Shown here piece by piece: positions 1 through 6,335 of a DNA stretch of 10,198 bases. Each line of letters starts with the position of its first letter. Position 1 is the stretch's first letter. Source of the DNA: Chloroflexota bacterium (GTDB lineage: Bacteria > Chloroflexota > UBA6077 > CF-72). The stretch is taken from NCBI GenBank assembly GCA_019242065.1, contig JAFAWJ010000776.1, forward strand, positions 1-10,198, read 5' to 3'. A program made the position numbers and the translations under genes. The notes under the pieces are model-generated. The model searched no databases, had not been told where the DNA came from, and saw only the letters and a list, made by a program, of their open reading frames with translations.

Positions 1-2
1 GC

Positions 3-95
3 GCCGACGCACCAATCATCCTCGAGTCGCTCGGACTCGCGGATCGGCTGGATGACCTGCTCGCCGATGGTGTCATCTCGATCACCGAGCCGTAA
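3..95 (+). CDS. Probable CaiB/BaiF (class III) CoA-transferase, C-terminal fragment
   Basis: The last 30 codons of a + strand gene that begins before the window; the frame runs from base 3 and stops at TAA 93-95. The tail contains LGLADRLDDLLADGVI. This resembles the usual C-terminal end of class III CoA-transferases, where a short LG-(S/D)-xxE-I-x-x-L-x-x-x-G-V-I helix closes the protein after a GEHT-type motif. Such enzymes move CoA between acids and often sit in acid catabolism clusters, which would suit the neighbours. The assignment rests on about 20 residues, so it is tentative. The gene converges on the lyase gene with one base between the stop codons, leaving no room for a separate terminator. 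Confidence 0.45.
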   Translation, partial: ADAPIILESLGLADRLDDLLADGVISITEP

Positions 96-96
96 G

Positions 97-1554
97 CTAC
101 GCCGCCGTCATCAGCGCTCGGAACGCCGAGTCCAGCGCTGAATCTGCCTCTCGCACGTCGGTCTGGCGGTCATCGAGCCAGCGGCGGTGGGCGGCAATCG
201 ACTGTTCGGCTTCACGCAGCATGCGCTGGACCTCGTCAGGCTGAGGGCCGCCCCGGCCGCGGCGCGTCGTGAGAATGCGCCGCGGATCAATCGCCGCCGC
301 AAAGTCCATCTCCGACAGCGGCAGCTCCGACGACAGACACTCGCGGTACAGCACCGCCGCGTCGGCATACCGGATGTCTGGCGGACGAATGCCGCGCTGC
401 CGCCCGTAGTCCGTCAACCGCGAGGCAAACTCGTGCGCCTCACGGAATGGCACGCCTGCGGCCTGCACCAGGCACTCCGCGAGGTTGGTCATCGCCGAGT
501 AATCGCGGTTCACCTCGGCGAGCGAGCGTCGCGGGTCGACGACCACCGCCCCGACTGTCCGCGTCAGCAGATACAGCATCTCGTGCATGCGGCCGGCCGG
601 CACCGTACTGGTGACCGTTTCGCGAACGTCGCTCATCCCCGAGGTCACGTTGTGGGCCAGCAGCGTCATCGATTCGGCTGATCCGATGATGATGCTGGCG
701 TGTTCGCGGATGACTTCCAACACGCGCGGGTTGCGCTTCTGCGGCATCATGCTGCTGATCCCCGTCAACGCCGAGCTCGGGTCCAGGTTCAGCCACGAAT
801 CGACCAGGTAGAACTGCGCCATCAGATCCTGCATCAACTGACCGATCTGCACCGAGAGCGTGGCGAAGATCTGCACCAGCTCCAGCGCCGCATCGACGGG
901 CGCCACCAGGTTGGCATCGAAGGCGTTGTCGACCACGTCGCCAAAGCCGAGAAGCTGTGCGAGCCGCTCGCGGTTGATCGGAAATGACGACGTGCTGCCG
1001 GCTCCAGCACCAAGTGGACTCCGGTTCGTGCGGGCGAAGGCCTCCGCCGTCCGGTCGGCGGTTCGATCGAAGCCATCGAGAATCGCCAGCAGATAGTGGG
1101 CCAATGAGGTTGGCTGGGCCTGGACTCCATGTGTGTACATAGGAATCACCGTCTGTGTGTGCTGCGAAACAAGGTCCAGCAAGCCCTCGCGGACCAGCAG
1201 CAGATCTTCGAAGAAGGCCAGGTATTCGGAGCGCAGCCACAGGCTGACTCCGGTCGACAGCATGTCCTGTCGGCTGCGGCCCACGTGCAGCCAGGACGCT
1301 TCCGCGCCGACCGCCGCCAGCAGGTCGCGCTCGAAGTCCAGGTAGTCGTGGGAACGGCGCGCGCCAGGTTGCGCTTCGCGGTCGATCAGGCGCTGTGTGG
1401 CCTCGGCGATGCGTGAGGCGAGCTCACTGGAGACGATGCCACCTTCGTGCAGCATGACCAGCGACGCCTTGTTCATGCGTGACATCGAGGCGTAAAAATC
1501 CGGCAGCTCGAGGCGCGGCAGCTGGATCTTGAGCGAGTAGCCCTGATCCGTCAT
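97..1554 (-). CDS. ArgH-like lyase of the fumarase/aspartase superfamily
   Basis: 485 aa, slightly longer than typical argininosuccinate lyase (about 460). Superfamily marks in order: HVGRSRQD at 90-97 (ArgH: HTGRSRND), YTHGVQAQP at 140-148 carrying the expected catalytic-partner His142, LGAGAGSTSSFPINRER at 181-197, and the signature loop SSMMPQKRNP at 267-276 with catalytic Ser267/268, then Glu280. These enzymes cleave C-N (or C-O) bonds by anti elimination to give a fumarate-like product. The Asn of GRSRND is Gln96 here, and the gene lies beside an enolase-superfamily gene and FCD regulators, not arginine genes. I therefore infer a catabolic lyase with another substrate; EDDS lyase is a known precedent of an ArgH-like enzyme with a non-arginine substrate. 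The ATG at 1554-1552 overlaps the upstream TGA as ATGA, which fixes the start; the frame stays open 43 codons further, but that stretch lies inside the upstream gene. Family sure, substrate unknown. Confidence 0.85.
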   Translation of the reverse strand: MTDQGYSLKIQLPRLELPDFYASMSRMNKASLVMLHEGGIVSSELASRIAEATQRLIDREAQPGARRSHDYLDFERDLLAAVGAEASWLHVGRSRQDMLSTGVSLWLRSEYLAFFEDLLLVREGLLDLVSQHTQTVIPMYTHGVQAQPTSLAHYLLAILDGFDRTADRTAEAFARTNRSPLGAGAGSTSSFPINRERLAQLLGFGDVVDNAFDANLVAPVDAALELVQIFATLSVQIGQLMQDLMAQFYLVDSWLNLDPSSALTGISSMMPQKRNPRVLEVIREHASIIIGSAESMTLLAHNVTSGMSDVRETVTSTVPAGRMHEMLYLLTRTVGAVVVDPRRSLAEVNRDYSAMTNLAECLVQAAGVPFREAHEFASRLTDYGRQRGIRPPDIRYADAAVLYRECLSSELPLSEMDFAAAIDPRRILTTRRGRGGPQPDEVQRMLREAEQSIAAHRRWLDDRQTDVREADSALDSAFRALMTAA

Positions 1555-2615
1555 GACGCAGCCCCAATCGCGAAGTGGCGGACGGCATCTTCGTCCAGGT
1601 CCAGACCCAGGCCAGGTGTCTCCGTCAGACACAGCTCCCCATCTTCGACGTGGGCCGGTATTTTCAACAGCGGCTGGGCCCATGGATAGAAGCCGACGAT
1701 CAGTCCATTGGGCGCCGCGGCCATGCCGTGCGCCAGGATCTCGGAGGCCAGGTGATTGACCACCGGCAGCCCGTACGCGTCGGCCAGATGCGCGACGTGC
1801 ATGAAGCCGGTCAGCCCCAGGTCCTGGTCGATCATGACCTGGTCCGTCGCGCGCTCTTCGACCAGTCGGCGGAACTGAGGAATATTCTGGTACACCTCAC
1901 CGGCACAGATGCGTACCGTCAGCGCGTCCTTCACCTGTTGCAATCCCTGTACGTCGTGCGCGACCACCGGGTCCTCGATCCAGTACGGGTTGTACTCCGC
2001 GAGCGCGTTGCCCATCGCGATCGCCTGTTTGACGGTCCAGCGCTGATTGGCGTCGACGATGATGCGGACCTCGGGTCCGACGATGTCGCGCATCAGGCGC
2101 ATGTGGGCAAGGGCCGCGTCGCGATCTAAAAAGCCGACCTGAAACTTGATGGCGCGATAGCCGCGCTGGATCAGGTCGTGCGCGCGGCGCGCGAGCGTCT
2201 CGCGATCCGCCCCGTGCTGGAGTCCCCAGTTGGCGGACACCGGCAGACGTTGCCGAAATCCACCCAGCAGCCGCCACACCGGCTGGCCGAGGGCCTTGCC
2301 GCGGATGTCCCAGGCGGCGCACTCGATGGCGCTCGCGGCGCGGACTTCCAGGCCACTCGGCGGCGCCCCGACGCCGGCGCGGTACAGTCGGGCGTAGACC
2401 GCCTCGGCGTTCATCAGGTCCTCGTCTCTGGCCTGCTCGGCGGCGTTGGCGATGAGCAGCGCCAGGGGCTGCAGGTTGGAACCGCCAAGCCGACTGACGA
2501 AACTGATGCCTTCGATGCCCGCGTCAGTCTGCACGCGCACGACGAGGTGGGTGCCGCTGACGGTTTCGTCGTACCGCACGCGGACGGGCTGGACGACGCA
2601 GCTCTCAATCTTCAT
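1551..2615 (-). CDS. Mandelate racemase/muconate lactonizing enzyme-family protein (enolase superfamily)
   Basis: 354 aa, normal for the family. The N-terminal capping domain covers about 1-125 and the barrel 135-345. Expected Mg ligands are Asp188 (VDANQRW), Glu214 (WIEDP) and Glu240 (CAGE). The His-Asp dyad is His288 in VVNHLASEI, matching SSHLFQEI of mandelate racemase, with Asp263 (or 265). On the second strand the KxK motif is IKFQVG: Lys157 remains but the second Lys, the S-face base, is Gln159. Known family chemistry is abstraction of a proton alpha to a carboxylate, giving racemisation or dehydration. With only the His face armed, a dehydratase-type reaction on a hydroxy- or sugar-acid is likelier than racemisation (inference). 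First gene of the operon with the ArgH-like lyase (ATGA overlap), divergent from two FCD regulators. The ATG is chosen because MKIE is a typical family start; its own ribosome site is poor and the AGGAGG lies 24 bases upstream. Confidence 0.85.
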   Translation of the reverse strand: MKIESCVVQPVRVRYDETVSGTHLVVRVQTDAGIEGISFVSRLGGSNLQPLALLIANAAEQARDEDLMNAEAVYARLYRAGVGAPPSGLEVRAASAIECAAWDIRGKALGQPVWRLLGGFRQRLPVSANWGLQHGADRETLARRAHDLIQRGYRAIKFQVGFLDRDAALAHMRLMRDIVGPEVRIIVDANQRWTVKQAIAMGNALAEYNPYWIEDPVVAHDVQGLQQVKDALTVRICAGEVYQNIPQFRRLVEERATDQVMIDQDLGLTGFMHVAHLADAYGLPVVNHLASEILAHGMAAAPNGLIVGFYPWAQPLLKIPAHVEDGELCLTETPGLGLDLDEDAVRHFAIGAAS

Positions 2616-2631
2616 AGGCAGTGACAGACAC
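2605..2631 (-). CDS. Possible 8-codon leader minigene overlapping the enolase-family start
   Basis: A GTG at 2631-2629 stands 8 bases after a perfect AGGAGG (complement of 2640-2645) and opens an 8-codon frame ending at TGA 2607-2605. Its 3' end overlaps the enolase-family start codon (ATG 2615-2613) in another frame. The AGGAGG is ideally placed for this GTG but 24 bases from the ATG. Seen: site and spacing. Inferred: ribosomes load at the minigene, then reinitiate at the ATG. It may be fortuitous, for instance if the enolase gene uses a CTG start. Confidence 0.3.
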   Translation of the reverse strand: MSVTAYED

Positions 2632-2639
2632 CTTACCGC

Positions 2640-2645
2640 CCTCCT
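2640..2645 (-). promoter_or_regulatory. Strong Shine-Dalgarno AGGAGG with ambiguous target
   Basis: On the - strand this hexamer matches the anti-Shine-Dalgarno exactly. It is 8 bases from the GTG of a mini-ORF and 24 bases from the ATG of the enolase-family gene, so it decides how the operon start is read. Confidence 0.5.
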
Positions 2646-2663
2646 GCCACGGCAGACCGGGTG

Positions 2664-2692
2664 TTGACCATCGATTGTATATGATGCAGAAT
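2664..2692 (+). promoter_or_regulatory. Candidate promoter for the regulator pair
   Basis: TTGACC (2664-2669) matches the -35 consensus at five of six bases. CAGAAT (2687-2692) follows after a 17-base spacer and matches the -10 at four of six. The expected transcript start near 2699 lies just before the GTG at 2703, so the first regulator message would be almost leaderless. The motif ATTGTATATGA sits in the spacer, where a repressor would block polymerase. Prediction only. Confidence 0.4.
2674..2684 (+). promoter_or_regulatory. Candidate FCD/GntR operator, site 1
   Basis: ATTGTATATGA in the 87-base divergent spacer between the enolase-family operon and the regulators. It is an imperfect dyad around TATA, in the style of FCD-family operators, which often centre on GTATAC-like cores. 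An 11-mer with one difference occurs upstream of the other operon at 8278-8288. Role inferred from position and repetition. Confidence 0.4.
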
Positions 2693-2702
2693 TGGTCGGG
2701 CC

Positions 2703-3227
2703 GTGCACCGTCGCCCGCGCCCGGTTACACCCGTCCGGCACTCGCCCTTTACCCTCAGGACCGCGTCGCCGGCGCCCACCTGTGCCGAACTGCACCACAC
2801 CTTCGAGCTCGCGGCGGTCCTGGAGTCGCACGCGGTCTCGCGAGTCGCTGCCGCCGCTATGCGGGATCTGCTGGCTGCTCGCCAGGCGCTTGCCGAGCTT
2901 GAGCGCGCGATCGACGCCGGCCACCTCGCGCAGTGGGCCGCGCTCGAGATCCGGGTGCACCGCGCCCTGGATGACCAGGGCGGCAACCTGGTGCTGGCCA
3001 GCATGGCCGAACGGACCTTGCGCGACGGCCTGACGGCGTGTCCAATTCTGACACCTGATGTGTTGAGGGCCCTGCACGCGCAACACCACGCGATCCTGCG
3101 CTGCGTCGCGGCGCGCGACGCCGAGGGCGCGGTGCGACACACGCGCGCCCACCTGGTCAGCCTGCGTGACGCGCTGATCGGTGCCCAGCGCATCGGCCCA
3201 CGCACCAGGCTGCGACTACCGTCATGA
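2703..3227 (+). pseudogene. FadR/FCD-family regulator lacking its DNA-binding domain
   Basis: 174 aa from GTG 2703; an in-frame TGA at 2682-2684 blocks extension. From about residue 28 the protein is an FCD ligand-binding domain. CAELHHTFELAAVLESHAV lines up with the matching segment of the neighbouring intact regulator (residues 88-106 there). Predicted metal-site His residues are kept: His86 (RVHRAL), His129 (QHHAIL) and His150 (TRAHL). No winged-helix domain is encoded: residues 1-27 are Pro/Arg/Thr-rich, and only PVTPVR faintly recalls the TTPVREAL recognition-helix start. Only 87 bases separate the GTG from the divergent gene, too few for the missing domain of about 70 residues. It is either a 5'-truncated pseudogene or a free ligand-binding domain that could dimerise with its paralog. 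The reading frame is intact and its stop overlaps the next ATG, which argues against long decay. Confidence 0.6.
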
Positions 3228-3238
3228 GCGACGTCGAA
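3174..3238 (+). repeat. 65-bp tandem duplication, copy 1
   Basis: The stretch recurs directly downstream at an offset of 65 bases with three differences (3180/3245, 3182/3247, 3238/3303); 3183-3237 is identical to 3248-3302. The copy covers the last codons of the truncated regulator, its TGA and the overlapping ATG. Confidence 0.95.
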
Positions 3239-3292
3239 CTGATCCGCGCCCAGCGCATCGGCCCACGCACCAGGCTGCGACTACCGTCATGA
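3224..3292 (+). CDS. 22-codon micro-ORF created by the 65-bp duplication
   Basis: ATG 3224 overlaps the stop of the truncated regulator as ATGA. It reads through the second repeat copy and stops at TGA 3290-3292, which again overlaps the ATG (3289) of the intact regulator as ATGA. The peptide begins MSDVEL, the same as the intact regulator, and ends AQRIGPRTRLRLPS, the same as the truncated one. Because 65 is one less than a multiple of three, the copy keeps the overlap chain unbroken. Probably a by-product that still permits coupled translation; a function for the peptide itself is not supported. Confidence 0.45.
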   Translation: MSDVELIRAQRIGPRTRLRLPS

Positions 3293-3303
3293 GCGACGTC
3301 GAG
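3239..3303 (+). repeat. 65-bp tandem duplication, copy 2
   Basis: Second copy, immediately adjacent to the first with no spacer. It carries the ATG used by the intact regulator at 3289. Near-identity of the copies suggests a recent slippage or unequal exchange. Confidence 0.95.
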
Positions 3304-3990
3304 CTGCCTGCGCTCGCCGGGCTGGCCGTCGGCGGCGCACGCCAGAGCCTGGTCGACATCGCTTACGTCGCGCTGCGCGATTCCATTACCTCTGGCGCGC
3401 TGCTCCCGGGCACACGTCTGCGCGAAGCCGCGCTGGCTCGCCATTTTTCCATCTCGACCACCCCCGTGCGCGAGGCGCTGCGGCGGCTGGACCGCGAGGG
3501 ACTGGTGCGCCTGTCGCCCAATCGCGGCGCGGTCGTCGCCGAATTTGACCTGCGCGAGATCCTGGACCTGTTCGAGATTCGCGAGGTGCTCGAGTGCCGC
3601 GCCGTGCGACGCGCGGCGACTCAGCACACGCGCGATCTGCTTCGCGCCGAGGCCCTGGTCGCGGCTGAGGCCAAAGAAGACGTGATGCGCGATCGCGTCG
3701 AGTGGAACCGATTAGAGGTGGCCTTTCACCGCGCGATCAACGACCTGAGCGGCAATTTCGAGCTCGCCGAACTGGCGGAGCGCGTGCATCGCAGCGTGCA
3801 GGGGCTGTGCGTCCGCTGTCTGCGCGAGCCGATCTATGGTCCGGATCGGCTGCGGCTGATGCAGTCGCACCACCGGGCGATCGTGGACGCCGTCGCGGCG
3901 GGCGACGCCGATGCCGCCGAGGCGCACGCGCGCGACCACATTCATCACGTGCGCGACTCGGTGGCCGAAGCGCTCGGCAGCGAAGGCTGA
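3289..3990 (+). CDS. GntR-family transcriptional regulator, FadR/FCD subfamily
   Basis: 233 aa, standard for the subfamily. The winged helix-turn-helix spans about 22-85, with REAALARHFSISTTPVREAL at 45-64 as the helix-turn-helix core and the wing at LVRLSPNRGAVV (72-83). The FCD domain covers about 88-225, with metal/ligand His147 (FHRAI), His195 (SHHRAI) and His217 (RDHIHH). Such proteins are usually dimeric repressors released by a carboxylic acid metabolite. The ATG at 3289 overlaps the preceding micro-ORF stop; an upstream in-frame GTG (3181) would only add repeat-derived sequence. It is divergent from the enolase/lyase operon, so control of that operon and of its own promoter is likely. 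The gene ends two bases before the SDR gene, convergent with it. Family certain, effector unknown. Confidence 0.92.
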   Translation: MSDVELPALAGLAVGGARQSLVDIAYVALRDSITSGALLPGTRLREAALARHFSISTTPVREALRRLDREGLVRLSPNRGAVVAEFDLREILDLFEIREVLECRAVRRAATQHTRDLLRAEALVAAEAKEDVMRDRVEWNRLEVAFHRAINDLSGNFELAELAERVHRSVQGLCVRCLREPIYGPDRLRLMQSHHRAIVDAVAAGDADAAEAHARDHIHHVRDSVAEALGSEG

Positions 3991-3992
3991 GG

Positions 3993-4766
3993 CTAGTTTC
4001 GACCCCACCTCGGGGTTGACGTCGCGCCGCCGTCGACGACGAGCGTGGTGCCCGTGACGTACGCCGACTCGTCCGAGGCGAGAAAGACGACGGCCGAGGC
4101 GATGTCCTCTGGCTTGCCAATCCGCGTCAGCAGCGTGTTGTCCAGGATCGCGTTGACCCACGCCGGATCATCCTGCCGATCAAGATTCGCGGCGGTCGCG
4201 ATCGAGCCCGGCGCGATGCAGTTGGCGCGGATGCCGTGTTTTCCGAAATCAATGGCCAGCGACTTCGTGAAGCTGACGATCGCGCCTTTGGCCGCCACGT
4301 AGGCCGGGCTTGCCCGGCTACCCATCAGCGCCACCGCCGACGCCATGTTGACGATCGACCCGCCGCCGCCAGCCAGCATGTGCGGGATCGCGCAGCGACT
4401 CATCAGGAACATGCCCTTGAGGCACACGTCCAGCGTGCGGTCCCAGTCGGTCTCGTCCAGCTCGAGCACCGTGCGCTGCGATCGGGCCCAGTACGCGTTG
4501 TTGTGCAGCACGTGCAGTGCGCCAAACCGCGCCGCCGTTGCCTCGACGAGCTGCGCGGCGTCGTCTGCACGCGAGACGTCGGTGCGCACGAACAGACCAC
4601 GTCCACCGGCGCGTGCGATGTCCGCGATGGTCTGCTCGCCGCCGTCGACGTCGATGTCGCCGACGGCCACGGCGGCCCCTTCGGCCGCCATCAGCCTGGC
4701 GGTGGCGCGTCCGATACCGGACGCACCACCCGTCACAATTGCGACCTTGCCCGTCAGCCGGTTCAA
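3993..4766 (-). CDS. SDR-family NAD(P)-dependent oxidoreductase
   Basis: 257 aa classical short-chain dehydrogenase. Motifs: TGGASGIG at 12-19 (dinucleotide binding), Asp37/Asp39 after the second strand (favours NAD over NADP), NNA at 89-91, catalytic Ser143, and YVAAK at 156-160 with Tyr156/Lys160; the C-terminal [11 protein letters not shown] is typical. The Asn of the Asn-Ser-Tyr-Lys tetrad, normally in VNLKG, is Cys115 here (VCLKG). The start is probably TTG 4766-4764, four bases after the TAA of the DUF35 gene. No ATG or GTG lies near, and the frame runs open upstream only inside the DUF35 gene. The last gene of the five-gene operon, it would oxidise a hydroxyacyl or alcohol intermediate (inference). 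Family sure, exact start less so. Confidence 0.88.
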   Translation of the reverse strand: MNRLTGKVAIVTGGASGIGRATARLMAAEGAAVAVGDIDVDGGEQTIADIARAGGRGLFVRTDVSRADDAAQLVEATAARFGALHVLHNNAYWARSQRTVLELDETDWDRTLDVCLKGMFLMSRCAIPHMLAGGGGSIVNMASAVALMGSRASPAYVAAKGAIVSFTKSLAIDFGKHGIRANCIAPGSIATAANLDRQDDPAWVNAILDNTLLTRIGKPEDIASAVVFLASDESAYVTGTTLVVDGGATSTPRWGRN

Positions 4767-4770
4767 AAGC

Positions 4771-5187
4771 TTACGCCGGTCGGAATCGAGGCAGCGCCGC
4801 TCCGTTGGAGGTCGGATGGAACACCACCTGGACCGCCTGTCCCACCGACACCTGCTCCGGGTCGCAGTCCACAATGTTGGTGAGCACCCGCGGACCTTCG
4901 TCCAGCTCGACGTACGCAAGCACGTAGGCCATGTCGCGATAGTCGCCCTGGCCGCGGCGATTGATCGTAAAGCTGTAAATGGTGCCCTTGCCGCTGGCAT
5001 CAAACCAGCCGATGTCCGTGCTGCCGCATTCCGGACAGAACAGGCGCGGATACCAGATCACGACGTCGCACGCGTTGCAGCGCGGCAGGATGAGCTTGCC
5101 CTCGGCGGTCGCGTCCCAGAACGTTTTGGTTTCGACGTTGATCTGCGGTGGGGGTGCCGGAAAGGCCTTCGCAGCGGTGTCGGTCAT
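4771..5187 (-). CDS. DUF35 zinc-ribbon/OB-fold protein, partner of the thiolase-like protein
   Basis: 138 aa, the usual size. A leading helix at about 18-30 is followed by a zinc ribbon with Cys37-x2-Cys40 and Cys51-x2-Cys54 (CNAC, CPEC), then an OB fold at about 65-125. Proteins of this kind (such as ChsH2 with the aldolase Ltp2 in steroid side-chain degradation) bind a thiolase-like protein and help hold the acyl-CoA. The ATG at 5187-5185 overlaps the stop of the thiolase-like gene as ATGA and has AGGAGG (5192-5197) four bases upstream, so the two proteins are probably made together as a complex. Family clear; the substrate is not visible. Confidence 0.88.
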   Translation of the reverse strand: MTDTAAKAFPAPPPQINVETKTFWDATAEGKLILPRCNACDVVIWYPRLFCPECGSTDIGWFDASGKGTIYSFTINRRGQGDYRDMAYVLAYVELDEGPRVLTNIVDCDPEQVSVGQAVQVVFHPTSNGAALPRFRPA

Positions 5188-6335
5188 GCGTCCTCCTGCC
5201 CGAGAATCAAAGTTGCGCTGCCCATGCGCGAGCCAATCGAGCCGCCGGTACCGTGGGCCAGGGCGATGTCGCAATTGGCCACCTGGACCTCCGGTCGAGC
5301 CTCGCCGCGCAGCTGGCGTACGGCCTCGATGATCTTGGTCATGCCGCCGCGGTTGGCGGGATGGTTGTTGCACAGACCACCGCCGTCGGTATTGAACGGG
5401 AGTTTGCCGCCTGGCGACACCAGCGCACCGTCCGAGACGAACTGGCCGCCTTTGCCCTTTTCGCAGAAACCGAGGTCCTCGATTTGCAGGAGCACGGTAA
5501 TCGTGAACGAATCGTAGATCGACGCGTAGTCGATATCCGACTGGGTGACGCCCGCCTCTTCGAATGCGCGCGGCCCGGACCAGCGCGCGCCGGTGTACGT
5601 CAGGTCGATGCGACCGTTGTTGGTATGTTTGGGCGACTCGCCGTGGCCGAGAATCTTGACCTTGTGGCGCGGCAGATCGCGCGCAACATCCGGGCTGACC
5701 AGGACGACCGAGCCACCACCGTCGGTGATGACGCACGAATCGAGGCGGTGCAGCGGATCGGCGACCAGCGGCGAGTTCACCACCTCTTCGATGCTGACCA
5801 CCTTTTTGAGGAAGGCGTCGGGGTTGTATTGGGCGTGCTTCGAGGCGGCCACCTTGATCTCGGCCAACTGTTCGCTGGTGGTCCCGAACTCGTGCATATG
5901 CCGGCGCGCCGCGAGGGCGTACCAGGCAACCGTGACTGGACCGTAGGGCGCCTCGAAGCCAAGCTCCGGCGCTTCCGAGTAGCGGCCCGGACCCCCGCGG
6001 CCCTTGCCCGCCAGCGACACCAGCGCGACCTTGCACTTGCCTTCGGCGATCGCCGAGGCCGCGTGCCCGACGTGGCACAGGTACGACGAGCCACCTGACT
6101 CGGTCGAGTCCATGTAGGACAGCTTCAGGCCCAAGTATTCGGCCATCGATACGACGCCCATGCCAAGACCACTGGCGTCCGAGAAGAAGCCGTCGACGTC
6201 CTGTAGCGACAAGCCGGCGTCCTTGAGCGCGCCGACGGCGATGTCGGCGTGGATCTGTGGGATCGTCTTGTCGGGTATCTGACGTTCGGGGTGCTCGTAC
6301 GCACCGACGATAAAAGCCTTGCCGCGTATGCTCAT
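5184..6335 (-). CDS. Thiolase-like lipid-transfer protein (SCP-x/Ltp type) without the nucleophilic Cys
   Basis: 383 aa, the usual length for SCP2-type thiolase-like proteins. By alignment to the CxSGxxA motif of thiolases, the segment ESGGSSYLCHVGHAASAI (79-96) places Gly82 where the acyl-accepting Cys normally stands; the nearby Cys87 is five residues off. YDSFT at 274-278, GGGLCNNHP at 318-326 (His325) and HGTGG at 361-365 follow the family pattern. The missing nucleophile with an adjacent DUF35 partner is the arrangement of Ltp2-type retro-aldolases, so C-C cleavage of a beta-hydroxyacyl-CoA is a better guess than classical thiolysis (inference). The ATG at 6335-6333 overlaps the preceding TGA as ATGA and has GAGGGA (6339-6344) just upstream. 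Family sure, reaction open. Confidence 0.85.
   Translation of the reverse strand: MSIRGKAFIVGAYEHPERQIPDKTIPQIHADIAVGALKDAGLSLQDVDGFFSDASGLGMGVVSMAEYLGLKLSYMDSTESGGSSYLCHVGHAASAIAEGKCKVALVSLAGKGRGGPGRYSEAPELGFEAPYGPVTVAWYALAARRHMHEFGTTSEQLAEIKVAASKHAQYNPDAFLKKVVSIEEVVNSPLVADPLHRLDSCVITDGGGSVVLVSPDVARDLPRHKVKILGHGESPKHTNNGRIDLTYTGARWSGPRAFEEAGVTQSDIDYASIYDSFTITVLLQIEDLGFCEKGKGGQFVSDGALVSPGGKLPFNTDGGGLCNNHPANRGGMTKIIEAVRQLRGEARPEVQVANCDIALAHGTGGSIGSRMGSATLILGQEDA

Noticed and set aside
1555..1683. 43-codon N-terminal extension of the ArgH-like lyase
   Set aside because: It lies wholly within the upstream enolase-family gene and is low-complexity; the ATG in the ATGA overlap fits the family N-terminus.
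2645..2654. TGCCACGGCA inverted repeat as a hairpin or operator
   Set aside because: A 4-bp stem with a 2-base loop is too short to mean much in high-GC DNA.
2616..3152. Long N-terminal extension of the enolase-family gene across the divergent promoter region
   Set aside because: It would be antisense to the truncated FCD regulator, and the MKIES start already gives a full-length family protein.
3181..3288. GTG 3181 as start of the intact FCD regulator (269 aa)
   Set aside because: The added 36 residues are repeat DNA read in another frame and match nothing in FCD proteins; ATG 3289 gives the usual length.
3991..3992. Terminator between the convergent FCD regulator and SDR genes
   Set aside because: Only two bases separate the stop codons and no hairpin followed by a T run is seen; the same holds at base 96.
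4345..5517. A 390-codon open frame on the + strand
   Set aside because: Antisense shadow of the SDR, DUF35 and thiolase-like genes; Arg/Ser/Pro-rich with no recognisable motif.
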